5,842 nt of DNA from Akkermansiaceae bacterium (GCA_023301545.1 JALZUI010000106.1:1-5842); one strand, 5' to 3'. Shown: positions 1 through 5,842, counted from the first letter of the stretch. Notes: generated from the letters alone by a model not told the origin. Numbers and translations: made by a program.

Positions 1-1
1 G

Positions 2-508
2 TGGGAAATGTGCGCTAAGTGTGAGAATAAACACACCCAATACTGGCACTACAATAAGCAGAACGAAGTAAACCAGTGGAGCACGGATACGATCCTCACG
101 GAGCTTGTTCGCTGCCGCTCACTAGGTGGTAATCTATTACTCAATGTCACTCCTCGACCAAATGGCGAGATGATGGACTGGTTTTATGACACATGTGTTG
201 AGATGGAAGCCTGGATGGCGCACTCCCGCGAAGCGATTCATGGAGTACAGCTCAATGCGCCGCTCCCTACACTCGATCTAACCCAAAACTTCACCACCGT
301 GAAGGGGAATAATTGGTATAGTCTCCCCGATGCAAATCATGAGGTATTGATCACTGATGTAGCGAAGCCAGAACAGGTGACCTTGCTGAGAAGCGGTGAA
401 GCCATAGAGTATTCATACGAGAACAAGACACTCAAAATAACTGTTCCCAAGGAGATGATGACAGATCTACCAGATCTCGTTAAAATATCATTTGCTGATA
501 AAGAGTGA
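2..508 (+). CDS. alpha-L-fucosidase (GH29 family), C-terminal part only
   Basis: This is the 3' end of a gene that begins left of the window; 168 residues are visible before the TGA at 506-508. The reading frame is open from the first bases (W-E-M-C...), so the ATG at position 8 is most likely an internal methionine. GH29 enzymes hydrolyse terminal alpha-L-fucose from glycans. Family resemblance is seen in the end of the catalytic barrel: the segment LTELVRCRSLGGNLLLNVTP (residues 32-51), followed by RPNGE, matches the GH29 'LV..VS.gGNLLLN.gP..dG' block, and a later W-M...REAIHG (71-81) matches the usual 'WL..nGEAIYG'. Residues from about 95 to 165 are strand-rich and fit the C-terminal beta-sandwich of the family. 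The catalytic nucleophile and acid/base lie upstream and cannot be checked, nor can a signal peptide. With the sulfatase at 1228-3018 it suggests use of sulfated fucose-containing glycans, which is inference. Confidence 0.88.
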   Translation, partial: WEMCAKCENKHTQYWHYNKQNEVNQWSTDTILTELVRCRSLGGNLLLNVTPRPNGEMMDWFYDTCVEMEAWMAHSREAIHGVQLNAPLPTLDLTQNFTTVKGNNWYSLPDANHEVLITDVAKPEQVTLLRSGEAIEYSYENKTLKITVPKEMMTDLPDLVKISFADKE

Positions 509-521
509 GTAATTTTAAATC

Positions 522-538
522 AGCCCTGTCGGGCTTTT
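522..538 (+). terminator. intrinsic terminator after the fucosidase gene
   Basis: AGCCC (522-526) pairs with GGGCT (531-535) around a four-base TGTC loop, and the stem runs into TTTT (535-538). It begins 13 bases after the fucosidase stop codon, the expected place for a Rho-independent terminator. The stem and T-run are both short, so termination may be partial. It suggests that the downstream small genes have their own promoter. Confidence 0.7.
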
Positions 539-602
539 GCACTGGCTAGTTGAACCACGGCCTTAAAAGTCATTCCAAGAGGGCGCGATAGCCATGCTCT
601 GA

Positions 603-625
603 TGTCCCTCATTGACTGAGGGACA
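603..625 (+). promoter_or_regulatory. perfect 9-bp inverted repeat over the ribosome-binding site of the 82-aa gene
   Basis: TGTCCCTCA (603-611) and TGAGGGACA (617-625) are exact reverse complements separated by TTGAC. The right arm contains GAGGG (618-622), the only Shine-Dalgarno-like sequence before the ATG at 631, with an eight-base spacer. In RNA the hairpin would bury that site; in DNA the same dyad could be a binding site for a dimeric repressor. There is no T-run after it, so it is not a terminator. The symmetry is seen directly; a regulatory role is inferred. Confidence 0.5.
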
Positions 626-630
626 GGCGA

Positions 631-879
631 ATGACATACTCAAAACTAATGTACGAATGCCCTATATGCCAAAGTGAGTTGAAGGAAGTAGAAGTTGCTT
701 TGCAAAGAAGCTGGCTTAATGCATTAGCTTTTGCGTTTGGCAGTTCTGTGCTACAAATTCGAAGGCAAAAAAAAGATGTGAAGTGGGAGACTTATATGAC
801 TCAGTGGAGAAATGCTAAAGGTCTACACTGTGGTAAATGTGAGGCTTTGGTTGTAGCTCCAACTAAGACGAAAAAATGA
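631..879 (+). CDS. small zinc-ribbon-like protein of unknown function (82 aa)
   Basis: The product has two CxxC knuckles, CPIC at residues 10-13 and CGKC at 67-70, the spacing expected of a zinc ribbon with a long insert. The insert contains a hydrophobic stretch (about 28-42, rich in Ala, Leu and Phe) followed by a basic patch RRQKK (44-48). The overall plan resembles small bacterial zinc-ribbon proteins such as the DUF6487 type, but I cannot confirm membership. The ATG at 631 is chosen because an in-frame TGA lies at 613-615 and a GAGGG sequence sits eight bases upstream; an in-frame ATG at 649 is a less likely alternative. That ribosome site lies inside a perfect hairpin. The gene stands alone between the fucosidase terminator and another small gene, 58 bases away. 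No function can be assigned; zinc binding is inferred from the cysteines alone. Confidence 0.65.
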   Translation: MTYSKLMYECPICQSELKEVEVALQRSWLNALAFAFGSSVLQIRRQKKDVKWETYMTQWRNAKGLHCGKCEALVVAPTKTKK

Positions 880-900
880 TTCTGAATAGGTTTTCAGAAT
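879..900. repeat. inverted repeat beginning at the stop codon of the 82-aa gene
   Basis: ATTCTGAA (879-886) and TTCAGAAT (893-900) form a perfect 8-bp stem with a six-base loop; the first base is the A of the TGA stop. On the plus strand it is followed by AATAAGG, with no T-run. Read on the minus strand the stem is followed after a C by TTTTTT (complement of 871-876), which has the form of a weak AT-rich terminator. It may protect the 3' end of the small-gene transcript or stop antisense transcription. The stem is seen; the role is a guess. Confidence 0.4.
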
Positions 901-937
901 AATAAGGCTTGTCCCCTAGTCAGCAAAACTCCCTCTG

Positions 938-1123
938 ATGAGATACTATTTTTTTAAATCCGCTGCCTTATTGTTTTCGGTTTTCCTAATTTTAGGAGCA
1001 ATTGATAATTTGCGATTATGCGTTGCGGTTGACCGGGACTGCACAATGGATGTATGCCTGCTGATATCGTGGTCATGGGTGCTGTACCTTGCTTTGAAAT
1101 ATAAAAAATCAGACCTTACATGA
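938..1123 (+). CDS. hypothetical small membrane protein with two predicted helices (61 aa)
   Basis: The 61-residue product has two hydrophobic stretches, about residues 8-22 and 39-54, separated by a short linker with charged residues (VDRD, 31-34). Cysteines at 28, 35 and 40 lie in or beside the linker. A basic tail (KYKK, 54-57) follows the second stretch. This fits a two-pass inner-membrane protein with a short loop. I do not recognise a family. There is no Shine-Dalgarno sequence before the ATG at 938; the preceding bases are pyrimidine-rich. That lowers confidence, although weak ribosome sites are common around here. The frame ends with TGA at 1121-1123, and the next gene, a sulfatase, is transcribed towards it from the other strand. 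Its composition is compatible with a real gene, but a chance ORF cannot be excluded. Confidence 0.45.
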   Translation: MRYYFFKSAALLFSVFLILGAIDNLRLCVAVDRDCTMDVCLLISWSWVLYLALKYKKSDLT

Positions 1124-1137
1124 GAAAGGTAAGTACC

Positions 1138-1164
1138 AAAAAACCCAGACCTTCCAGGGCTGGG
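1138..1164 (-). terminator. intrinsic terminator of the sulfatase gene
   Basis: CCCAG (1144-1148) pairs with CTGGG (1160-1164), and after one A/G mismatch CCT (1150-1152) pairs with AGG (1156-1158) around a TCC loop. On the minus strand this stem is followed directly by six Ts (complement of 1138-1143), a standard Rho-independent terminator about 64 bases past the sulfatase stop. On the plus strand the flank is only moderately T-rich (CTAATTAGTTATT), so it would be a weak terminator at best for the convergent 61-aa gene. Confidence 0.75.
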
Positions 1165-1195
1165 CTAATTAGTTATTCCTCGTTTTGGGGATTAC

Positions 1196-1227
1196 GCCGA
1201 TGGATATCGGCAGCCCACAGGAGGGCT
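1196..1227. repeat. two adjacent short inverted repeats just past the sulfatase stop
   Basis: GCCGAT/ATCGGC (1196-1201 and 1206-1211, loop GGAT) is followed without a gap by AGCCC/GGGCT (1212-1216 and 1223-1227, loop ACAGGA), which abuts the sulfatase stop codon (complement of 1228-1230). On the plus strand the second stem is followed by CTATTTTA, a poor T-run. With the 1138-1164 terminator this makes three stem-loops in the convergent gap, perhaps a bidirectional termination or mRNA 3'-end region. Confidence 0.35.
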
Positions 1228-3018
1228 CTATTTTACCGGTTGGGTACGGCAGTAGTAGGCTCCGACTTCTCCACCTTCGAGGCGGAAGTAAGGAGATAAC
1301 TGATGCGACCCTTTGGTGAGAGTGGTCTTAAAGGTGATCGTAGTAGTGTCGGCGGTGACGTCTTGTTCTTCGATGATTTTTCCGTCGATCTTAAGAACGG
1401 CCTTGGTGATCGGGATAGCTTTACCTTCTGCTGCGGAATAGTTTTTCCCAACTCCAGGGACAATCGGTTGTGCCGGGATTGATTGGGTGATCTTAAGTCC
1501 TGAGCCAACAGGCCAGCGGCTAATGATGATTTCATATTCGCCTTCATTCGCAACGTTTGTGGCCCAGTATCCTGTGAACTCACCTGGTTTTTCGATGCCG
1601 TAGGCTTCACGTACCATTGCTTGGTTCCAGGCAGGGTAACCCTTCTGAATCCAGTCGTGGGCGTTGAAGTTAGTGACGGGGCTTTCTGTCGCTCCGATAG
1701 AGACTTCGGTAGTTTGGTTGAAGGTCGGCTCGAGCTCGGCCCAAGTTTTATCGTACCACTCGGTAAGGCGTTTTACGACCTTAGGGAAGTCTTCGTAGAC
1801 GTTGACTTCTTGGCCTGGGTCGTGGCCGACGTGGTAGAGTTCGTTTTCGTTAACTAAACGCCATTTGTCGCTCATTACAGAGGTGCCTTTCCATTTTACA
1901 GGATCAACGACTCGTTGGTTGTCAGAGAAGACGATGCGGTTTTTCCAATCAATCTCAGGGGAGTCAGAGGATTCGCTAATAAGGCTCTCTAGGGTGACGC
2001 CATCGAATTCGACGCCAAAGCTATTTTCTACCTCGGCAAGGTCGAGAAGAGTCGGGACGATGTCCGTCATGTGCGTGAGCTCGGTGATGGTCTTATGCTT
2101 ATCCATGCCGTATTTAGGCCAGCGGATGGAGAAGGGGACACGGTGGCCGCCTTCATATTCGGAGCTTTTCTTGCCCTGCATATTTGCGTTGTAGAAGGAG
2201 GCGCCCGTAGCGGAGCCATTATCTGTAGTGTAGATGAAGATGGTGTCATCCGCGAGGCCTTCGCTTTCTAAAAGCTGGCGGAATTCGCCAAGGTTTTCAT
2301 CAATGTTTGTAATCATTCCATAGAAGGCCGCGACTTGGTCGGTGACGCCTTCCTTACCTTTGTACATGTCGAGGTACTTCTGAGGGACGCTAAGTGGTAC
2401 GTGCGGGGCGGTGGTGGAAATGTAAGCGAAGAATGGTTTTCCTGTCTCGGCAGTGTTTTTTACGAATTTAGAAGCTTCGTCAAAGAAGACGTCAGTAGTA
2501 TATCCTTCGGCTTGGACGAGTTTGCCATTGTGTGAGTAGCGATCGCTGAAGTAGTCATTGTTCCATGCGTCAGGGGTCTGGCCAATGCCGCCAGCGCTGT
2601 GGTAATAGGTGTAGGTGAAGCCGCGGTCTTCTGGGCGATAGGGGTAAGCATCGCCGAGGTGCCATTTGCCAAAGATTCCAGTTTCGTAACCGGCCGAGGA
2701 GAGGAAGTCAGCGAGTGTTTTCTCGTTTGTGCGGAGCATGGAGCGCCCTTGAATAGTGTGCCAAACGCCTGTACGGTCCGTCCAGTGCCCTGTGAGGAGG
2801 GAGCAGCGAGTTGGGGAACAGGTCGGACCTACGTGGTAGTCCTCTAGGAATACAGATTCCTTAATGAGCTTATCGATCTCTGGCGTTTGGATGACAGGGT
2901 TGCCGGTGTATCCTAAGTCGCCGTATCCTTGGTCATCAGTGATGATTAGTACGATGTTCGGTTGCTGCGTGGCCCATAGGCTAGCAGTCATGAGTGCCAT
3001 TAAAGAGAGGGTCTTCAT
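1228..3018 (-). CDS. secreted sulfatase (arylsulfatase A-like, formylglycine-dependent)
   Basis: This complete 596-aa enzyme should hydrolyse sulfate esters, probably on a polysaccharide, outside the cytoplasm. A signal peptide is visible (MKTLSLMALMTASLWA, likely cut after A16). The N-terminal metal site is IITDDQGYGD (D28, D29). The sulfatase signature TCSPTRCSLLTG holds C67, which is converted to formylglycine, and R71. The second signature GYETGIFGKWHLG (110-122) provides K118 and H120; H206 (APHVPL), D266-N267 (TTDNGS) and K284 complete the expected active site. All key residues are present, so it should be active once matured by an FGE or anSME enzyme, neither of which is in the window. 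From about residue 430 to the end lies a strand-rich extension seen in many sulfatases of PVC bacteria. The start is fixed by an in-frame TGA two codons upstream; the ribosome site is weak (GAGG one base from the ATG). The substrate is unknown; the nearby fucosidase hints at a sulfated fucan. Confidence 0.95.
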   Translation of the reverse strand: MKTLSLMALMTASLWATQQPNIVLIITDDQGYGDLGYTGNPVIQTPEIDKLIKESVFLEDYHVGPTCSPTRCSLLTGHWTDRTGVWHTIQGRSMLRTNEKTLADFLSSAGYETGIFGKWHLGDAYPYRPEDRGFTYTYYHSAGGIGQTPDAWNNDYFSDRYSHNGKLVQAEGYTTDVFFDEASKFVKNTAETGKPFFAYISTTAPHVPLSVPQKYLDMYKGKEGVTDQVAAFYGMITNIDENLGEFRQLLESEGLADDTIFIYTTDNGSATGASFYNANMQGKKSSEYEGGHRVPFSIRWPKYGMDKHKTITELTHMTDIVPTLLDLAEVENSFGVEFDGVTLESLISESSDSPEIDWKNRIVFSDNQRVVDPVKWKGTSVMSDKWRLVNENELYHVGHDPGQEVNVYEDFPKVVKRLTEWYDKTWAELEPTFNQTTEVSIGATESPVTNFNAHDWIQKGYPAWNQAMVREAYGIEKPGEFTGYWATNVANEGEYEIIISRWPVGSGLKITQSIPAQPIVPGVGKNYSAAEGKAIPITKAVLKIDGKIIEEQDVTADTTTITFKTTLTKGSHQLSPYFRLEGGEVGAYYCRTQPVK

Positions 3019-3147
3019 GCCTCAATGTAAGAGGAAGGAGCTGAATTGTTCAACGATTTTTTGTGATAATCCTATTTAAAGGTCCGAATATGAGGTTAGA
3101 AAAACGTAAAAAGTTTAGCTTAGATTGGAATTCCCGCTTGTCTTCTT

Positions 3148-3282
3148 ATGGAATATGCGCTTTCTTTCATAGCCCTCTTGCTTTTTTCAAAGGAGAGAGG
3201 GGCATATAGCGAAAGGGCTCATCAAGGTGGAGTGGCTATTCGTGAAATGCTTAAATTATACACTATAAACCCTATAATCTGA
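3148..3282 (+). CDS. possible 44-aa upstream ORF before gltB
   Basis: An ATG at 3148 opens a 44-codon frame that ends with TGA at 3280-3282, two bases before the gltB ATG. The predicted peptide starts with a hydrophobic stretch (MEYALSFIALLLF, residues 1-13) and continues polar and basic (KERGAY, SERAHQGG). There is no Shine-Dalgarno sequence before it (CTTGTCTTCTT). The tight join to gltB would suit translational coupling or a leader peptide, but an ORF of this length can easily occur by chance in AT-rich DNA. It also contains the gltB -10 box, so a transcript that starts there would not include it. I rate it a candidate only. Confidence 0.2.
   Translation: MEYALSFIALLLFSKERGAYSERAHQGGVAIREMLKLYTINPII
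3173..3201 (+). repeat. imperfect hairpin upstream of gltB
   Basis: CCCTCT (3173-3178) pairs with AGAGGG (3196-3201) and, inside a TG/GAG internal loop, CTTT (3181-3184) pairs with AAAG (3189-3192) around TTTC. No T-run follows on either strand, so it is not an intrinsic terminator. It could be a leader structure if a transcript begins further upstream, or merely chance pairing of a purine run with a pyrimidine run. Confidence 0.3.
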
Positions 3283-3285
3283 CGA
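3250..3285 (+). promoter_or_regulatory. predicted gltB promoter with start site at the ATG
   Basis: A perfect TATAAT lies at 3273-3278. With the usual -12 to -7 placement of this box, +1 falls at 3285, the A of the gltB ATG, which would give a leaderless mRNA. The -35 position (3250-3255, CTTAAA) matches TTGACA at only three bases, so activator help is possible. A second -10-like box, TATAAA at 3264-3269, would start about nine bases earlier and still leave no ribosome site. Confidence 0.45.
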
Positions 3286-5842
3286 TGATTCCCTACGACC
3301 TCCGTTACACCCCAGATTCTACTGGATCTCTACACAGCTTACGAAACGAAACTGCGAACTGTGGAATGGGCGCTATTGCTCAAATTAGGGGAGAAGCCAA
3401 TTTCAATGTTCTCGACTATGCGCTTTGCTCCGTAGGGAATATGCAGCACCGTGGTGCGATTGATGCGGATGGGAAATCTGGAGATGGCTCAGGGGTTCTC
3501 TGTCAGTTGCCTATTCCTCTCTTTAAACGTGAGCTTGATAAGATGGGTCAAACCCTCAAACAAGATTCGCATTTAGGCGTGGGTGTGTTTTTCCTCCCGA
3601 ATGATGATGACGCGTTGGGTAAGCAGATTTGTGCTTTTGCGGAATCAGTAGTTGCTAAGCGTAATTTGGGTCTTTTCGGTTGGCGTGATGTTCCGGTTAA
3701 CTTTGATGAACTAGGAGTTACGGCACAACGTACTTGTCCTACGATCAAGCACCTCTTAATTGAAAATACAGCAGGATTAGATGACGATGCTTACGAGCGT
3801 ACATTGTTCCTCGTTCGTCGTGAGATCGAAAAGCAGTTCAAAGAGGTCAATGGGTTTTACATTCCTACACTTTCTTCCCGTCTGATCGGATACAAGGCGC
3901 TCGCGATGTCAGAGGCTCTCCAAGCCTTCTACAGCGATCTACAGGATTCCGACTTTAAGACCAAAATCGCTCTTTACCACCAACGCTTCTCTACCAACAC
4001 CTTCCCTGCGTGGCCGCTTGGTCAACCGTTCCGAATGATGTGTCACAACGGTGAAATTAACACTGTTCGCGGTAACCGAAACTGGATGGCCTCTCGTGAA
4101 GAGTTTTACCGTTCCGAAATTTGGGGTGATGATATTGACCTGCTTAAGGATGTAGTGAGCGGAAACGAATCAGACTCCTCCTCCCTCGATCACGCGCTCG
4201 AAATTCTAGTGCTCTCAGGATTCACGCTAGAGCACGCGATGTCGATTCTCGTGCCGCCTGCATATAAGCACAATAAGGAATACTCCGACCAAGTGCGCTC
4301 CTTCTACGAGTACACCTCTTCTTTCTCTGAGCCATGGGACGGGCCTGCTGGCCTAGTTTACACCGACGGCCGCAAGCTGGTAGCGTCTCTGGACCGTAAC
4401 GGCCTGCGCCCATCTCGTTTTACCCTCACGGAATCTGGACTGTTATACATCGGATCCGAATCCGGGGCGGTAGTGCTACCCGATAACGAAATCGTCCGTC
4501 GTGGACGTCTAGGACCAGGTCAAATGCTCTCCGCAGACACTATTGCGGGAACTCTGACAGAAGATACCGAAGTCAAAGAAACCCTAGCAGCACAAAAGCC
4601 TTACCATGAGTGGGTTTCCAAGCATAAGGTTTCTCTTAAGGACTACGTTTCTGATGAAGCGATCAATCCTGCCGCTGACTATACTGCGGTAGAGTTATCG
4701 CAGCAGCAAGTAACGCACGCGGTAACTCGCGAAGACCTCGATATGGTCTTCCCTCCAATGATTAAGAGCGCTCAAGAAGCGGTCTTCTCTATGGGTGATG
4801 ATATTCCGTTGGCCCCTCTTTCGACGTTCCCTCGTTTGATTTACACATACTTCCGTCAGCTTTTTGCCCAAGTTACGAACCCACCGATCGATCCTATTCG
4901 TGAGTGGTCGGTGATGACTCTGGAAGCTGGGTTAGGACCAGAACGAAACATTTTAGAAGAAACCCCTGATCACGCCAACGTTCTCCAACTCGAATCAGCA
5001 ATCCTGTTCGAGCATGAACTGGAAAATATTAAGCAGAACGAGACGGAGCCAGCGAGTAACTTCCCATCTGTTGTCCTAGATGCGACTTGGCCACTGAGCG
5101 AAGGAGCTGAAGGGTTAGAAAAAGCCGTAGATCGCCTTTGTCAAGAAGCTGACGCGGCGGTAGAAAACGGAGCGACGATCCTAGTGATTTCCGACAAGGC
5201 GACCTCGGCAGAGCGCGTTCCTGTTCCATCCCTTCTTTCTACCGGTTCTATTCACCACTCTCTTGTTAAGTCTAAGAAGCGTCTCCGTGCCTCGATTGTA
5301 GTTGAGACGGGTGATGCACGTGATACGCACCACATTGCAACCCTCTTTGGTTACGGAGCTACGGCTGTATGTCCGTACCTTGGATTCGCAACTGTGCGCC
5401 AACTCGTTCTCAGTGATTCCAAAGGGAAGCTGGGCGAAGAGATGAGCGTGGAAGTGGGAATGAAAAACTACCGTAAGGCTCTAGAGAAAGGTCTACTAAA
5501 GATCATGTCTAAGATGGGAATTAGTGTTCTCAACTCTTACCAAGGAGCGCAAATTTTTGAAGCGGTAGGTATTGGTGCAGATGTTATTAATAAGTCATTC
5601 TCAGGTACCCAGTCTCGCATTAGCGGCATCGGTTATACGCACATTGCAGATGAGTCTCTTATCCGTCATAACACCGCCTTTGAAAACGCGGCGCCAAGCG
5701 AGCCTTTAGACCTAGGAGATCCTGGGTACAACCGTTTCCGTAAGGGGCAAGAGCGTCACTCGCTCCCAACTGAGGTAATTAAGAATTTCCACACCTTCGT
5801 AAAATCTGGTGATAAGGATGATTACGAGGATTACGTTAAAGC
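3285..5842 (+). CDS. gltB: glutamate synthase large subunit, N-terminal 852 residues (runs off the window)
   Basis: GOGAT transfers the amide nitrogen of glutamine to 2-oxoglutarate to give glutamate, in the cytoplasm. A 25-residue propeptide precedes C26 (NCGMGAI), the nucleophile that becomes residue 1 after cleavage. The class II glutaminase domain (about 26-440) shows MQHRGAIDADGKSGDGSG (53-70), YHQRFSTNTFPAWPLGQPF (231-249), CHNGEINTVRGNRNW (253-267) and DRNGLRP (370-376). The central domain (about 470-770) has SMGDD (502-506), FRQLFAQVTNPPIDPIRE (523-540) and SYQGAQIFEA (751-760). The FMN synthase domain only begins near 800; its flavin and 3Fe-4S residues lie beyond the edge, as would any gltD. 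About 1,500 residues is usual, so some 650 are missing. The start is firm: an in-frame TAA lies at 3252-3254, no ATG, GTG or TTG occurs between it and 3285, and none between 3285 and C26. There is no ribosome site. Whether the electron donor is NADPH or ferredoxin cannot be told here. Confidence 0.97.
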   Translation, partial: MIPYDLRYTPDSTGSLHSLRNETANCGMGAIAQIRGEANFNVLDYALCSVGNMQHRGAIDADGKSGDGSGVLCQLPIPLFKRELDKMGQTLKQDSHLGVGVFFLPNDDDALGKQICAFAESVVAKRNLGLFGWRDVPVNFDELGVTAQRTCPTIKHLLIENTAGLDDDAYERTLFLVRREIEKQFKEVNGFYIPTLSSRLIGYKALAMSEALQAFYSDLQDSDFKTKIALYHQRFSTNTFPAWPLGQPFRMMCHNGEINTVRGNRNWMASREEFYRSEIWGDDIDLLKDVVSGNESDSSSLDHALEILVLSGFTLEHAMSILVPPAYKHNKEYSDQVRSFYEYTSSFSEPWDGPAGLVYTDGRKLVASLDRNGLRPSRFTLTESGLLYIGSESGAVVLPDNEIVRRGRLGPGQMLSADTIAGTLTEDTEVKETLAAQKPYHEWVSKHKVSLKDYVSDEAINPAADYTAVELSQQQVTHAVTREDLDMVFPPMIKSAQEAVFSMGDDIPLAPLSTFPRLIYTYFRQLFAQVTNPPIDPIREWSVMTLEAGLGPERNILEETPDHANVLQLESAILFEHELENIKQNETEPASNFPSVVLDATWPLSEGAEGLEKAVDRLCQEADAAVENGATILVISDKATSAERVPVPSLLSTGSIHHSLVKSKKRLRASIVVETGDARDTHHIATLFGYGATAVCPYLGFATVRQLVLSDSKGKLGEEMSVEVGMKNYRKALEKGLLKIMSKMGISVLNSYQGAQIFEAVGIGADVINKSFSGTQSRISGIGYTHIADESLIRHNTAFENAAPSEPLDLGDPGYNRFRKGQERHSLPTEVIKNFHTFVKSGDKDDYEDYVK

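Larger units (their letters stand above)
3019..3284. other. divergent intergenic region between the sulfatase and gltB
   Basis: This 266-base AT-rich stretch must hold the promoters for the two divergent genes. A good -10 box for gltB lies at 3273-3278. I found no convincing -35/-10 pair for the sulfatase on the minus strand; TAGGAT and TTAAAT-like hexamers exist but lack good partners. The middle contains an imperfect hairpin (3173-3201), a spaced AGCCCT/AGGGCT pair (3171-3176 and 3214-3219), and a 44-codon ORF. No tRNA, known riboswitch or mobile-element end is evident. Confidence 0.6.

Noticed and set aside
8..10. ATG at 8 as the true start of the first gene
   Set aside because: The frame is open to the left edge, the two upstream codons (W, E) fit the conserved GH29 segment, and a 166-aa fucosidase would lack the catalytic domain. 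A truncation by the window edge is simpler.
509..1227. A mobile-element remnant or toxin-antitoxin pair in the small-gene region
   Set aside because: No transposase fragments, terminal repeats with target duplications, or overlapping gene pair with toxin or antitoxin features are visible; the two small genes are 58 bases apart and their products do not resemble known modules.
1621..2847. Several plus-strand open frames of 66-109 codons inside the sulfatase gene, and minus-strand frames shifted against it
   Set aside because: They are antisense or out-of-frame shadows of a complete, motif-rich sulfatase; their translations show no recognisable domain and no separate ribosome sites.
2864..3079. 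Plus-strand 71-codon frame running out of the sulfatase 5' end into the intergenic region
   Set aside because: Most of it overlaps the signal peptide and metal-site coding sequence on the other strand; no ribosome site or recognisable product.
3171..3219. A riboswitch or intrinsic terminator in the gltB leader
   Set aside because: The pairing is short and interrupted, no T-run follows, and no known riboswitch core can be recognised; the best promoter lies downstream of it.
3548..5402. Minus-strand open frames of 63-73 codons opposite gltB
   Set aside because: The plus-strand frame is continuous from 3285 to the edge and carries all expected GOGAT motifs; the antisense products are low-complexity and rich in Arg and Ser, typical of shadow frames.

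Overview
The window looks like part of a bacterial chromosome of moderate GC content. It joins a stretch of polysaccharide-degradation and small uncharacterised genes (about 1-3018) to a core nitrogen-assimilation gene (3285 to the right edge). A GH29-type fucosidase close to an exported arylsulfatase-family enzyme is typical of marine PVC-group bacteria (Verrucomicrobia, Planctomycetes, Kiritimatiellae) and of some Bacteroidetes. The scarcity of good Shine-Dalgarno sites and the long C-terminal extension on the sulfatase lean towards Verrucomicrobia. This taxonomic guess is inference and cannot be settled from the sequence alone.

Layout: (1) 2-508, plus strand: the last 168 codons of an alpha-L-fucosidase, followed by a compact intrinsic terminator. 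(2) 509-1227: two short plus-strand genes without a recognised function, a zinc-ribbon-like protein of 82 aa and a two-helix membrane protein of 61 aa, with several inverted repeats around them. The most striking repeat is a perfect 9-bp stem that covers the only Shine-Dalgarno-like sequence of the 82-aa gene. (3) 1228-3018, minus strand: a complete secreted sulfatase with the CSPTR formylglycine motif and its own intrinsic terminator at 1138-1164. (4) 3019-3284: a divergent intergenic region with a hairpin, a possible 44-codon upstream ORF, and a TATAAT box placed so that transcription would begin at the A of the gltB ATG. (5) 3285-5842, plus strand: the first 852 codons of the glutamate synthase large subunit, covering the propeptide, the glutaminase domain, the central domain and the very start of the FMN synthase domain. 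It runs off the right edge.

Functionally, the fucosidase and the sulfatase could act together on a sulfated, fucose-containing glycan, the sulfatase in the periplasm or outside the cell. They are on opposite strands and are not one operon. Glutamate synthase transfers the glutamine amide nitrogen to 2-oxoglutarate and has no evident link with the glycan genes, so it appears to mark where the accessory block meets core genome. I see no mobile element, CRISPR array, tRNA or rRNA. I found no clearly new multi-gene system; the points worth checking are regulatory (leaderless gltB start, hairpin over a ribosome site) and the two orphan small proteins.
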